This document shows, piece by piece, positions 8,485 through 17,538 of a stretch of DNA of 64,000 nucleotides. The stretch is from positions 1-64,000 of the forward strand of contig JARLIO010000041.1 in assembly GCA_031291675.1 (NCBI GenBank), written 5' to 3'. The stretch comes from Azospirillaceae bacterium. GTDB lineage: Bacteria > Pseudomonadota > Alphaproteobacteria > Azospirillales > Azospirillaceae. Position 1 is the stretch's first letter; the number at the start of each line of letters is the position of its first letter. The notes under the pieces were generated by a model, which was given only the letters and a program-made list of their open reading frames with translations, did not search any database and was not told the origin of the DNA. A program made the translations under genes and the position numbers.

Positions 8485-9476
8485 CACTTCACCACTGCGG
8501 TAGGGGTGCGTTCCCGACTGACGAGAACGGCGGCGATCACCACGCCCCCTTTCACGATCATCTGGGAATATTGCGAGACACCCATCAGGTTGAGGCCGTT
8601 GTCGAGAATGGCGATGATCAGCACGCCGATCAGGGTCCGGTGCGGGCCGCCGACGCCGCCGGCGAGGGAGGTTCCACCGACGACGATGGCGGCAAGGCTG
8701 TTCAGCAATAGGTCCTGCCCGAGCGACGGACCGGCGGCGCCGAGCCGCGCGACCGCGAGGATGCCGCCGACTCCCGCCAGCAGGCCGGACAGGGCAAAGG
8801 CATAGATCTTGTAGCGCCGAACCGGGATACCCGCGGTTCGTGCGACCGTCTCGCCGCCGCCGATGAGATAAGTGTACCGGCCGAAGCGGGTCCGCTGGGC
8901 GATGAACACCACCAGGGCCCAAATAACCAGGCCGCACAGGGCGATATTGGGCAGGCGCGGGATCAACTGGCCGATGGCGATTTCGTCGAAGCCGTCGAGT
9001 GTGAACTGAATCGCGCGGCCCTCCAGGATCTGCAAGGCGATGCCGCTGAAAACCGACAGGCTGCCCAATGTGACCACGAAAGAAGGAATTCGGCCGAAAA
9101 CGTAGATCGCACCATTGATCGCACCGAGAAGGGCGCCCAGACCGGCGGCAACCGGCAGGATGCCGTTTCCGAGTGCCGTATGGTTCAGCAATTGCACGCT
9201 GCTGGCACCCACCAGCAGCACGATAGCGCCGACGGAGAGGTCAATGCTGCCCATCAGAATGACGAAGGTGGAGCCAAGGCAGACGATCAGCAGCGTCCCG
9301 GCCTGGCCGCTGACAGCGGTAAAATTCCGGATCGTCGCGAAGCTGTCGGTTTCAAAGGAAAAGAACAGGCCAAGGCCCAGAACGACAGCGATCGGCAGCC
9401 ACAGACTCTTGTCGATGGCCGTCGACAGGCTGACTTTGGAGCGGGAAGCAGGGGGCGCATCGACGGTGGCAGTCAT
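8484..9476 (-). CDS. sugar-type ABC transporter permease (RbsC-like)
   Basis: This 330-residue polytopic protein is of the ribose/galactose permease family (BPD_transp_2). It has 8-10 hydrophobic segments and family-type sequences such as STFVILMGSIDLSVGAIV and the conserved loop NSLAAIVVGGTSLAGGVGG. The chosen ATG at 9476 is preceded by GGGAGAT at good spacing. It would form the membrane channel with the ATPase encoded upstream and the tandem binding proteins. The gene follows the ATPase across a 117-base gap occupied by a hairpin repeat. Confidence 0.9.
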   Translation of the reverse strand: MTATVDAPPASRSKVSLSTAIDKSLWLPIAVVLGLGLFFSFETDSFATIRNFTAVSGQAGTLLIVCLGSTFVILMGSIDLSVGAIVLLVGASSVQLLNHTALGNGILPVAAGLGALLGAINGAIYVFGRIPSFVVTLGSLSVFSGIALQILEGRAIQFTLDGFDEIAIGQLIPRLPNIALCGLVIWALVVFIAQRTRFGRYTYLIGGGETVARTAGIPVRRYKIYAFALSGLLAGVGGILAVARLGAAGPSLGQDLLLNSLAAIVVGGTSLAGGVGGPHRTLIGVLIIAILDNGLNLMGVSQYSQMIVKGGVVIAAVLVSRERTPTAVVK

Positions 9477-9493
9477 GGCGGGATCTCCCGTTA

Positions 9494-9597
9494 GCGCATT
9501 TTCCGACCGGGCCGGATACCGGCCGGAGCCGGAAATGCGCAAAAATATGAGGTCTGGAGCCGTTTTCCGATCGAAATTGACCGGAGAACGGCTCTAG
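9494..9597. repeat. two-hairpin dispersed repeat, copy 1
   Basis: The repeat has two imperfect stem-loops: GCGCATTTTCCG pairing with CGGAAATGCGC, then 9557-9572 pairing with 9579-9594 (GAGCCGTTTTCCGATC, two mismatches). Similar copies are at 45861-45960 and, as a half copy, at 53322-53378. The last bases form the TAG stop of the ATPase gene. Confidence 0.75.
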
Positions 9598-11222
9598 TGA
9601 GCGTGGCCCGCCAAGCCGACGGCGGCGGTATAGCTTTCAAGGGCGTCGGACGTCCCCTGCGGCAGCATCCAGGCCACAATTTCGCGCTCGCCCGGCTTGT
9701 CATCGGCCGGCGCCGCGATTTCCGCCACGATACGGCCGTACTGCATGATCAGGATCCGGTTCGATAGCCCGACCAGTTCCAGGAGTTCGTCCGTGATCAG
9801 CAGGATTGCCACACCGAGATCGGTCAGGTTGCGGATCAAACGATAGATTTCTTCCTTGGCGCCGGCATCGACGCCGCGCGTCGGGTTATCGAGCACCAGA
9901 ACCTTGGGATCACGGCACAGCCATCGCGCCAGAACCACTTTCTGCTGATTGCCCCCGGAGAGCCGGGTGCAAATCACCTCCGGCCGACCGGAGCGGATGG
10001 CCAGTTCCTTGATGTAGCGGGCAGCCGTTTCCACCTCGCGTTTACGGCGCCACAGGCCAAACGCGTTGGTGAAAAGATCGGCGCCGCTGGCCAGCGACAG
10101 GTTCCAGGCCAGACTGAAGGGGGCGATCATGCCCTCGGTCAGGCGTTCAGCGGGAACATAACCGAGGCCCTGGCGAACGAACCGCCCGATATCGGGCCGA
10201 ACTGCCGACCGACCGCCCAGGGCAACGGTGCCAGCCGTTACCGGATCGACCCCCGCGATACCCTTGCCCAGAGCGCTTTTTCCGGAATCAAGCAGGCCGC
10301 CGATGCCAATGACTTCGCCGGCGTGGATTTCGAGATCGATGTCCTCGTAGGCGCCGTGATTGGAAAGACCGGCGACCTTCAACGCGATAGGGGCGTCGGC
10401 AACATCGCGCTGGCGGCGTTCATGGTAGTAGTCGGCGGCCCGGGTCCGCCCGACCATCAGGCTGTGCAGCAGATTTTCATCGGCCTCCGCCGGGGTCAGC
10501 CGTTCGACCAGTTCGCCATCCTTCAGGACATAGATGATGTCGGATACCGCCAGAACCTCGGTCAGGCGATGCGAAACGAAAAGCAGGGAACCAACCAGCT
10601 TCAGCTTCGCGATCAGCGTGAAGAAAGCTTCCTCATCACGCCGGTCGAGGGCCGATGTCGGTTCGTCCAGCAGCACCAGCGGATGGGCGATCCCGCCGAG
10701 ATGCAGGGGGGCCAGGCAGGCCCGGGCGATCTCGATCGACTGGCGTTTGGAAAAGTCGTAGTCGGCGGTGCGTCGGCGGACGTCGACATCGATACCGGCC
10801 GCCTCGACAAGCGCCTCGGCGGCGGCGATCATGGCCTTGCGGTCGATGAACTGCCCGGCGCGAGCAAAACGATGATCGTGGCCGAGCAGCAGGTTCTCGT
10901 AAACCGGGACATTGCCGACGAGCGATTGTTCCTGAAAGACGCGCGTTACCCCCGACGCCGCCGCCGGGCCGTAGCCGGTCGGATGATACGGCCGGCCATG
11001 CAGCAGCATCGTCCCGGCGTCGGCTTGCACGACCCCGCTCAGAATGTTGAACAGGGTCGATTTTCCGGCGCCATTTTCGCCGACGAAGCTGACGATCTTG
11101 TTGTGCGGAACTTCGAAGCCCACGCGATCCAGGACGGTCGTTACCTCGTATTGCTTGGTCAGGCCTTCCGCTTGAAACAACAAGGGGACGGCTCCGGGAC
11201 CGGACGGTGGTGTCTGGATCAT
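9594..11222 (-). CDS. sugar-type ABC transporter ATP-binding protein with two ATPase domains (RbsA/MglA-like)
   Basis: This 542-residue protein contains two fused ABC domains. Domain 1 has Walker A GENGAGKS near residue 48, an atypical signature (FSKRQSIEIARA) and Walker B LLDEPTSALD. Domain 2 has Walker A GLLDSGKSAL, signature LSGGNQQK and a Walker B ending LDNPTRGVD, where asparagine replaces the usual catalytic glutamate. The tandem-domain layout is that of ribose/galactose-type importers. It lies between the binding-protein genes and the permease gene. Its TAG stop is formed by the end of a dispersed repeat. Confidence 0.92.
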   Translation of the reverse strand: MIQTPPSGPGAVPLLFQAEGLTKQYEVTTVLDRVGFEVPHNKIVSFVGENGAGKSTLFNILSGVVQADAGTMLLHGRPYHPTGYGPAAASGVTRVFQEQSLVGNVPVYENLLLGHDHRFARAGQFIDRKAMIAAAEALVEAAGIDVDVRRRTADYDFSKRQSIEIARACLAPLHLGGIAHPLVLLDEPTSALDRRDEEAFFTLIAKLKLVGSLLFVSHRLTEVLAVSDIIYVLKDGELVERLTPAEADENLLHSLMVGRTRAADYYHERRQRDVADAPIALKVAGLSNHGAYEDIDLEIHAGEVIGIGGLLDSGKSALGKGIAGVDPVTAGTVALGGRSAVRPDIGRFVRQGLGYVPAERLTEGMIAPFSLAWNLSLASGADLFTNAFGLWRRKREVETAARYIKELAIRSGRPEVICTRLSGGNQQKVVLARWLCRDPKVLVLDNPTRGVDAGAKEEIYRLIRNLTDLGVAILLITDELLELVGLSNRILIMQYGRIVAEIAAPADDKPGEREIVAWMLPQGTSDALESYTAAVGLAGHAH

Positions 11223-11255
11223 TTTTGTTGGCTCATCTCGTGACCGGTGACGGAA

Positions 11256-12596
11256 TCAAACCTTCTTGCGCGGCGACGGGCCGTCGAACTTGATCTTGTA
11301 GCGGTCGCGGTATTCGGCTTTGACCCGTTCCCATTCGCCGTTGGCCTTGGCATCGGCGTAAGCCTTGGGGTAGGTCCAACCCTCAGGCTTCGGGTATCCG
11401 GCCCAATGGTGATCAATGTCGATCGGGTAGAGATCGGCCTGCGGATCCCAATCGTCGGGATGCAGAACGCGTGACAGCTTGCGGTAGTCGAAGGGTTCGA
11501 CACCACCATTATCGACGTAGCGTCCGATGTAGCCGTCGACATTGTCGCGGGTCACGATCGTGGACCGCCAATAAAGCAGCCGCTCCGACGCCCGCGGTTG
11601 CCAGCCGTGTGTGACGTCATAGATGCGCGCGGCGAACAGGGCACCGGTATAGACCGGGCTGTTGCCGCTTGTCGCATGCTGCAACCCCTTCTTGATCGCC
11701 TGGACGCCGAGCGAGGTGCCGTCGGCGCCGCCGACGAAAACATCCTCGCCCGGTCGCAGACCTGCCTGCCGCAATGCGGTCAGCGCGCCCTGCGCCTCGT
11801 CGTCGTTTTGGGTGATGACGCCGACGATTTCCTTGTTGCGGGTCAGCAAGTCTTCTGTTGCTTTCAAGGATTCTTCCCGGAGCCACTTGCCCGGCAACTG
11901 GTCGATCAGCTTGATCTTGGGAAAATCCTGGAGCGCCGCATCGCGGCCACGGTTGCGAGCGATTTCGCACCAGTTGCCCGGCGTGCCGGTGAGCGCGATC
12001 ACGTTGCCGCCGCCGAATTTCTTCGTAATTGCATCGAATACGGCGGTCGACACGCCGCGATGAGCGGCATCCTCTTCCGGCACGGCATAAAGAGTGTAAT
12101 AGTCGCCGGCCTCGAACGGCGTGAACCAGGCCAGGCTGTCCCACACGGCGCCGAAGTAGACCTTCGAGTCCGTCGCCAGTTGCGACACGCGCTTCAGCGC
12201 GCTGCCGTCCAGAATGTTGAAAAAGCCACCCTGGGCCTGCTGGGTCGTCAGTTGTTCAAACTGGTTAAGCTGGCGGTTGCTGTCGATTTGGCCATCAAGA
12301 AAGACATAGTTGAAGCCATATTCCTTGGCGACCGCCGCGGCCCCCTGGCTGACGAGCTGGTTATATTCCGTGCTGGCGCTCCAGGCGAGATAGGCGAGCT
12401 TTCCCGACGGATCGGCAACCGCGGCATTCGGAATGCCCATGGCGGCCGCGGCGGCGCCAGCCGCGACTCCCGCCGATGCCAGGGCCAGGAAGTCGCGTCT
12501 TGACACGCCATGCGTGTCAAGACGGTCCATGTGGCGATCGACGATCTTGCGGTCGGTGAAGTCGGGAAAGTTCCGGGGATCCGGACGCTTGATCAT
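11256..12596 (-). CDS. Tat-exported sugar-type substrate-binding protein, tandem paralogue B
   Basis: This 446-residue periplasmic binding protein is of the ribose-binding (Peripla_BP_4) type. A long 30-residue leader precedes the twin-arginine motif SRRDFLALASAG, so export by Tat is likely. The body has NWCEIARNRGRDAALQDFP and NDDEAQGALTALRQAGLRPG, the usual shape of this fold. It is closely related along its whole length to the adjacent upstream gene, so the pair arose by tandem duplication. The C-terminal 60 residues, with the repeated YPIDIDHHWAGYPKPEGW pattern, extend beyond ordinary ribose-binding proteins. The ligand is unknown. Confidence 0.88.
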   Translation of the reverse strand: MIKRPDPRNFPDFTDRKIVDRHMDRLDTHGVSRRDFLALASAGVAAGAAAAAMGIPNAAVADPSGKLAYLAWSASTEYNQLVSQGAAAVAKEYGFNYVFLDGQIDSNRQLNQFEQLTTQQAQGGFFNILDGSALKRVSQLATDSKVYFGAVWDSLAWFTPFEAGDYYTLYAVPEEDAAHRGVSTAVFDAITKKFGGGNVIALTGTPGNWCEIARNRGRDAALQDFPKIKLIDQLPGKWLREESLKATEDLLTRNKEIVGVITQNDDEAQGALTALRQAGLRPGEDVFVGGADGTSLGVQAIKKGLQHATSGNSPVYTGALFAARIYDVTHGWQPRASERLLYWRSTIVTRDNVDGYIGRYVDNGGVEPFDYRKLSRVLHPDDWDPQADLYPIDIDHHWAGYPKPEGWTYPKAYADAKANGEWERVKAEYRDRYKIKFDGPSPRKKV

Positions 12597-12629
12597 GAAT
12601 TGTCTCCTGCTTTGAACCGGGCGAAGCGA

Positions 12630-13988
12630 TCAGGCTTTCCTGTTGGGCGACGGGCCATCGAACTTGATCTTGTAGTGGTCCTGATATTCGGCCCTAACCC
12701 GCTCCCGCTCACCGTTGGTCCTTGCATCTGTATAGGCCTTCGGATAGGCCCAATTTTCGGGCTTCGGGATGCCTTCCCAATGCTTATCGATGTCGAGCGG
12801 ATAAAGATCGGCTTGCGGATCCCAGTCATTGGGATGCAATACGTGCGAGAACCGCCGATAATCGAACGGATCGACGTCGCCATTGTCGACGTACCGTTCC
12901 AGATAGCCGGCGATATTGCTCCTGGTCGCAGTCAACGACTGCCAATTCAGCAGCCGTTCCGAGGCAACGGGTTGCCACCCGTGGCTGACATCATAGATTC
13001 GGGCGGTGAACAGACCGGCGGCATAGGCGGGGCTATTGGCACTGGTCGCCAATTGCAGCCCTTTGGCGATCGCTCGCGCGCCGCCCGAGGTTCCATCGGC
13101 CCCCACGACGAAGACGTCCTCGCCCGGTCGCAGGCCGGCATTATGCAAGGCGCCGATAACGCCCTGGGCGACGTCGTCGTTTTGGGCGACGATGCCGACC
13201 ACATTCTTATGGCGGGTTAACAGATCTTCTGTCGCCTTCAGGGCATCCTCGCGATTCCACTTGCCCGGAAGCTGATCGACCAATCTGGTCTTGGGAAAAT
13301 CCTTGAAGGCGTCGTCGCGACCGCGGCTGCGGGCAATATCCGTCCAATTGCCGGGCAGACCGGTGACACCGATGACGTCACCGCCGCCGAACGTTTCGGT
13401 TACGGTCTTCAACAGTTCGGCCGTTACCGCCCGATGCGCCGCGAATTCTTCGGGTACCGCATAAAGGGTATAATAGTCGCCGGCTTCGAATGGCGTGAAC
13501 CAGGAAAGGGTATCCCAAACATTACCGACATAGATCTTGGCATCCGTGGCGACCTTGGAAATGCGTTTGATCGCGCTGCCGTCGGCCAGGTTGAAGATCG
13601 CCGATTGCACGCCGGCGGCCGCCTGCTGCTCGAACTGGTTTAATTGCAACTGGCTGTCGAATTGGCCGTCCAATGCGGTGTAGCTCAATCCCAGAGCCCT
13701 CGTTGCCGAGGCAAACGCCTTGTCCAGGATCAGGTTGTATTCATTGCGGTAGAAGGCGGTCAGGAACGCGAGCTTTCCCGATTCCGCGGCGACCGCGCTG
13801 ACCGGAATGCCACACGCGGCTGCCGCGGCACCTGCGACGACGCCGGCGGATGCCAACGCCAGAAAATCGCGACGCGAAACCCCACGGGTGTCAAGCCGGT
13901 CCATATGAGCATCGACGATGCGACGGTCGGAAAAATCGGGGTAGCGCCGCGGGTCGATCTTGCCCGGACGGCGTATCAAACGGCTCAT
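12630..13988 (-). CDS. Tat-exported sugar-type substrate-binding protein, tandem paralogue A
   Basis: This 452-residue paralogue of the next gene shares the leader (MDRLDTRGVSRRDFLALA), the DVFVVGADGTSGGARAI region and the C-terminal YPLDIDKHWEGIPKPENW block. I chose the ATG at 13988 because GGGAG lies nine bases upstream; an ATG six bases earlier would be too close. It is the first gene of the leftward transport operon. Two non-identical binding proteins feeding one ATPase and one permease suggest a widened or split ligand range. The linked LLM monooxygenase suggests a sulfur- or nitrogen-containing ligand and not a simple sugar; this is inference. Confidence 0.87.
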   Translation of the reverse strand: MSRLIRRPGKIDPRRYPDFSDRRIVDAHMDRLDTRGVSRRDFLALASAGVVAGAAAAACGIPVSAVAAESGKLAFLTAFYRNEYNLILDKAFASATRALGLSYTALDGQFDSQLQLNQFEQQAAAGVQSAIFNLADGSAIKRISKVATDAKIYVGNVWDTLSWFTPFEAGDYYTLYAVPEEFAAHRAVTAELLKTVTETFGGGDVIGVTGLPGNWTDIARSRGRDDAFKDFPKTRLVDQLPGKWNREDALKATEDLLTRHKNVVGIVAQNDDVAQGVIGALHNAGLRPGEDVFVVGADGTSGGARAIAKGLQLATSANSPAYAAGLFTARIYDVSHGWQPVASERLLNWQSLTATRSNIAGYLERYVDNGDVDPFDYRRFSHVLHPNDWDPQADLYPLDIDKHWEGIPKPENWAYPKAYTDARTNGERERVRAEYQDHYKIKFDGPSPNRKA

Positions 13989-14164
13989 GAGCATAGGCTC
14001 CCGAAGGTGGAAAGGCCCGAAAGTGGAAAGAAGTGACGGCCAGTCCGCAGGCGAACGCCGACGCGGTGACACGCGGCACGCCCGCCACCTCGAATTCGTC
14101 AGCCAGAGGCCCTGCCGGATTTTACAAAAAGCGAGACAGAACACGATATAGTCGATAGACTTAA

Positions 14165-14197
14165 ATAACTCTAAAAACGTGCCGGGGTCGATGTCAA
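14165..14197 (-). promoter_or_regulatory. possible promoter of the ABC transporter operon
   Basis: On the minus strand a perfect TTGACA (forward 14192-14197) is followed after 17 bases by TTAGAG and a TA-rich run. It is about 200 bases upstream of the first binding-protein gene. The -10 match is poor. Confidence 0.35.
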
Positions 14198-14440
14198 GGG
14201 TAAATGCACAGCACTTGAAAATTTGCGGAAGGAATCAGATACGACGTTGATATAAAAGCGATTTTTTGTTTACAAGAAATGGTTTGAAACGGGGCATTTT
14301 AATTGGCTCAAGAGGCCACCGCTCGCGCAATAAGCGGCGTATTTTATTATCGTATCATTCTGATAAATTGTATTTTCACATCAATATTACGTTTATTTAT
14401 CGATCGCCGTGACATCGGGGAAGAGAGACGACGACGACGC
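14198..14440. other. AT-rich gap
   Basis: The stretch is much richer in A and T than its surroundings (for example around 14250-14400) and has no convincing gene. It may contain upstream regulatory DNA for the transport operon, or be imported sequence next to the IS fragment. Confidence 0.4.
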
Positions 14441-14461
14441 CGTCGTCGCGCCCCAGGGCAG

Positions 14462-14758
14462 GCCACGGTGGTGATTCCCCCTCGGGCCGACGCGGTGCTC
14501 AGCCCGACCGCCGACACAGCCCCGACCCAACGCGACCGTCACATCCAGAATATCGCCACCAAGGGAAGATCCGGTTGTCAGGTGGCGAGAAAATACAACC
14601 TACGCGCCTTGGTGGAGGCGCAAATGGGGCGATACAAAACCGTCATCGGCGACGCCTTGCGCTTCTTTGGTGGGCAGGCTCAGGCCACCGAAATCGCTAT
14701 TGCCGTCGATATCCTCAACCGAATGATCGACCGCGGACGTGCGGAATCCGTCCGCGTT
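14462..14758 (+). pseudogene. IS5-type transposase fragment
   Basis: The frame encodes the middle and end of an IS5-type transposase: VVIPPRADAVLSP, DTAPTQRDRHIQNIATKG, then a degenerate ALVEAQMGRYKTVIG and VDILNRMIDRG. The start and both IS ends are missing. It differs from the other IS5 pieces in the window, so it derives from another element. Confidence 0.75.
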
Positions 14759-14908
14759 GCCGGCAGAACCAAGCGGGGAAAGCGCAAACCTCGACCCTCA
14801 CCATGTCCATGCAACACGCTGAGCTGCGCTTCAGCTTCATCGACCTCCGGAATTGGGTCGCTCATGAGCTATTTCACTTTGAGGCCAGGGGAGACAGAAA
14901 CCGGGCGA

Positions 14909-15012
14909 TCAGCGTCGCTCCTCCTTCGTCTCGCTCCAGCCGCCGCCGAGTGAACGGTACAGCGCGACCGTTGCGAGCGCGTGTTCGCGCCTCGCCTGGT
15001 TCCCTCCGTGCC
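14909..15012 (-). pseudogene. C-terminal scrap of an RND efflux outer-membrane protein (NodT type)
   Basis: Leftward reading gives ARREHALATVALYRSLGGGW, then SETKEERR and stop. This is the characteristic tail of NodT-family outer-membrane efflux lipoproteins (ALVALYKALGGGW). Only about 30 residues survive, so the gene was cut off by later rearrangement. Confidence 0.7.
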
Positions 15013-15080
15013 AATGATGATGAGACATTTCTCTGCCGGAAGTTTAGCGTCGAGGGCCAGGGAGAAACATCGTCGTGGTT

Positions 15081-15367
15081 ATGCCCAGCAAGGACACCCA
15101 GCCCCGCGCAGCCGCCGGCCCCGGAACGGAGGAAGGCCGGAGGCCGACGGTTGTTCCGGGGCCGGCGGCTGCTTCGCCAGAGCTGTCGGAGCGCCCCCGC
15201 CGTCGGACCTTCACGGTCCAGGACAAGCTGCGCATCCTGGCGAAGACCGATCGTGCGGCGGGGCGTGGCGGCGTCGGCGCCATTCTACGCCGGGAAGGGC
15301 TTTATTCATCCGTTCTTTCGGATTGGCGTCGGCAGCGTGAGACCGGGGCGCTCGAGGCGCTGACCCC
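15081..15367 (+). pseudogene. transposase N-terminal fragment with helix-turn-helix (IS3-like OrfA)
   Basis: About 95 residues remain, ending with a DNA-binding segment: RRTFTVQDKLRILAKTD, GGVGAILRREGLYSSVLSDW, RRQRETGALEAL. This matches the first open reading frame of IS3-type transposases. Homology stops at about 15367, where the frame runs antisense into the NB-ARC gene; the rest is lost. Confidence 0.7.
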
Positions 15368-16875
15368 GGCCAGCGCGGTGGCCAGCCCGTCAGCCGCCAA
15401 CTCCGGGTAGATCGCGGTCAGCACGTGTTCGGCGCTGTCCAGGTCGAGCAGGGGGAGCAACCGGCGCAGTTGCGCCTCGTTGGCACAGTCGTCCAGGATC
15501 AGCAGGCCCGCTAGCGGTGTGCCATCCGGCTGCATGAACAGGCTCTGGTACGAGGTCCAGCGCGCGGCGTCGTCGGCCGGCAGCGGCTCGTTGGGATAGA
15601 TCTCGTGCAGCAGGACATCGCGGGCCTGTTCCGCGCTCTGCGGCTGCCCCGTGTAGCTCCGTAGCGGCACGACGAGTTGCATCACCGGGAAGTCCGGTGC
15701 CAGGGCATGCCCGACAGCCACCGCCAGGGTCGACTTGCCAAGTCCGCCGGCGCCTTCGATGACCTGGACCAGGCCCGCGCTGTCCTGCCCGGCGTAGGCC
15801 CGACGAACGGCGGCCGCGAGTTCTTTCACCAGCGTGTCGCGCCCAAAGAAATGTTCGGGCAGCCCGGGGAGCTGGTGCCAGGCGGCGCCGCGATGGCGAG
15901 GTTCGGGGTCGGCGCTCGCGATCAGGTCGACGATTTTGCCGGGCAGATCGTCGATCTTGCCATCAATGGCGTGCAGCAGGCTCAGCACCTCGCCGGCGAA
16001 GTCATCGAACGCATCGCTCAGTGACTGCAGCAGGGCCCAGTGGCGGTCCAATGCCGCGTCGACGCGGTCCAGTCGCGCCGACATCTCGGAGAAAGAGCCG
16101 CCCAGTTCCGCCTTCAAATGGCTTTGGGCGTCGAGTTCCCAGGCGGTTCGTGCCCGAATATTGTTCGGGTTCTTCAGTTCCTCGCGAAAGGCGACCCGCA
16201 GATAATCCCACCAGCCGTCCGGATGACGCCGCAACTGCTGGTCCAGGATGGCGGGCAGTCCCTGTGGCGCCACCGGCCCAGGGTCGTTGTCATCCAGCCC
16301 GGCGAAGCGCGCCGGCCCGGTGACGCCATCGTTCAGCCAGGCGATGTAGGCCTCGACCGCCTCGGTGCGCATAGCGGCCGGGTCGGCGCTGCTGAAGCAT
16401 TCCGCGCCGGCGCTCGCCAGGGCGGGCAGTTGCTCCAGCGACAGGGCGTCGCCGTGGAGGCGCCGCAGCGTCTCGACCGGCATGGTGCGCAGCGCGGCGA
16501 ACAGCCGCTGAAACACCCGGCGGATCCGGCACAGGGACTCCAGCGTCGGATCGTTCCGGCTCTGCCAGCGCGCGCGCAGGAATTCCCGCGCGCTGCGGGC
16601 GTCCATGCGAATACCGGCATGGGCCAGGATGCAGCCATTGACGGTCTCAACCATCGCGGCGCTTTCGGCGCGGCGCAGGGTGCGCAGCAGATCGTGGTTC
16701 TGGTTGGTCCCGCCGCCGCGCAGCAGCTCGGCGATCTCGGGGACCTTGTCCAGCAGCGGCTTGGCCGCCCATTTGACGCCTTCGTAGGCAAGGCTGGCAA
16801 CAATGTTGCCGACGATGCCGCCAAAGAACGGACTGCCCAGGCAGGCACCGGTCGCCCAGAGCGTCTTGAAGCAAG
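15302..16875 (-). pseudogene. truncated NB-ARC (STAND) NTPase gene
   Basis: The leftward frame from about 16875 to 15370 encodes an N-terminal helical region (SPFFGGIVGNIVASLAYEG, REFLRARW, WWDYLRVAFREELKNPNNI), then an NB-ARC core with Walker A EGAGGLGKSTLAVAVG and Walker B GLLILDDC. STAND NTPases of this type act as ligand-triggered switches in signalling or anti-phage defence. The gene is broken: no ATG, GTG or TTG start precedes the N-terminal region (a stop lies directly before it), part of the nucleotide-binding domain after LLPLLDLDSAEH looks deleted, and the sensor repeats are replaced by a transposase fragment. The first internal ATG is at 16654. I infer loss of function. Confidence 0.75.
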
Positions 16876-17121
16876 ATCATCGGCAGCCATTCGTCGTCGG
16901 CCTTATCGGGGACGGGCTGCGGCTAATGCCGGGTGCGCAGGGGCTTCTCTCATGGTGACGTCAGCTTCGGTCGGTGTCGCGGCAGCGTTGGCTCTGCGAG
17001 CGTACCAGAACCGGTTGCGACCATCATCAGGCGATTGCAGCGGTGACGCCTCTTCTCCAACGCGTATCAACGCCACCTGGGCGGTGCTGAACAATCGGCT
17101 GCACGGTCCGCGCCCCTTGGA

Positions 17122-17538
17122 TCAAGCTCCCGGACCCATCAGACTCATGGGACGGGGGTGTTGTTCCAACATCGCGTCATAACGCTTCGTGATCGCCATC
17201 TTGAGGCGGTCGGCGGCACGGGCGATCACGAAATTCTCCCGTCCGATGTCCGGAAACCAACTTGTGTCTTCTGGCAATGCCGCCAACCGGTGAACATCGA
17301 TCGTGAAGGCGTTTCTCATACCCATTCGTAAGGAACTTTCCTTTGAGATCGTGACCGACAGCCCGGCAGGGATTGCCGCGATCATCCTGGACGAGGTTGT
17401 GGTCAACATGACCACCAACCGAAATGCTCCTGATTTCAACCGTAACCGGGTCTGCACATAAACGATGTGCCGTACCGGCGCCGGCTGGGCCGGATGTTCG
17501 GCAAAGGGAAACCAGCAATCCACGAAGCATCCCCGCAT
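17122..17538 (-). CDS. probable MazF/PemK-like toxin of a toxin-antitoxin pair
   Basis: This 138-residue protein has an N-terminal segment like the MazF/PemK fold start (GCFVDCWFPFAEHP), then VRHIVYVQ, VVMLTTTSS and a C-terminal VIARAADRL. Similarity is weak, so the family is a best guess. The strongest evidence is context: its ATG overlaps the stop of a small ribbon-helix-helix gene (TGATG), the standard antitoxin-first layout. A MazF-like toxin would be an endoribonuclease. The alternative is an unrelated small protein coupled to a CopG-like regulator. Confidence 0.55.
   Translation of the reverse strand: MRGCFVDCWFPFAEHPAQPAPVRHIVYVQTRLRLKSGAFRLVVMLTTTSSRMIAAIPAGLSVTISKESSLRMGMRNAFTIDVHRLAALPEDTSWFPDIGRENFVIARAADRLKMAITKRYDAMLEQHPRPMSLMGPGA

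Noticed and set aside
15302-16875. Functional anti-phage NTPase
   Set aside because: Start codon, part of the nucleotide-binding domain and the sensor region are missing, and the 3' end is fused to transposase DNA.
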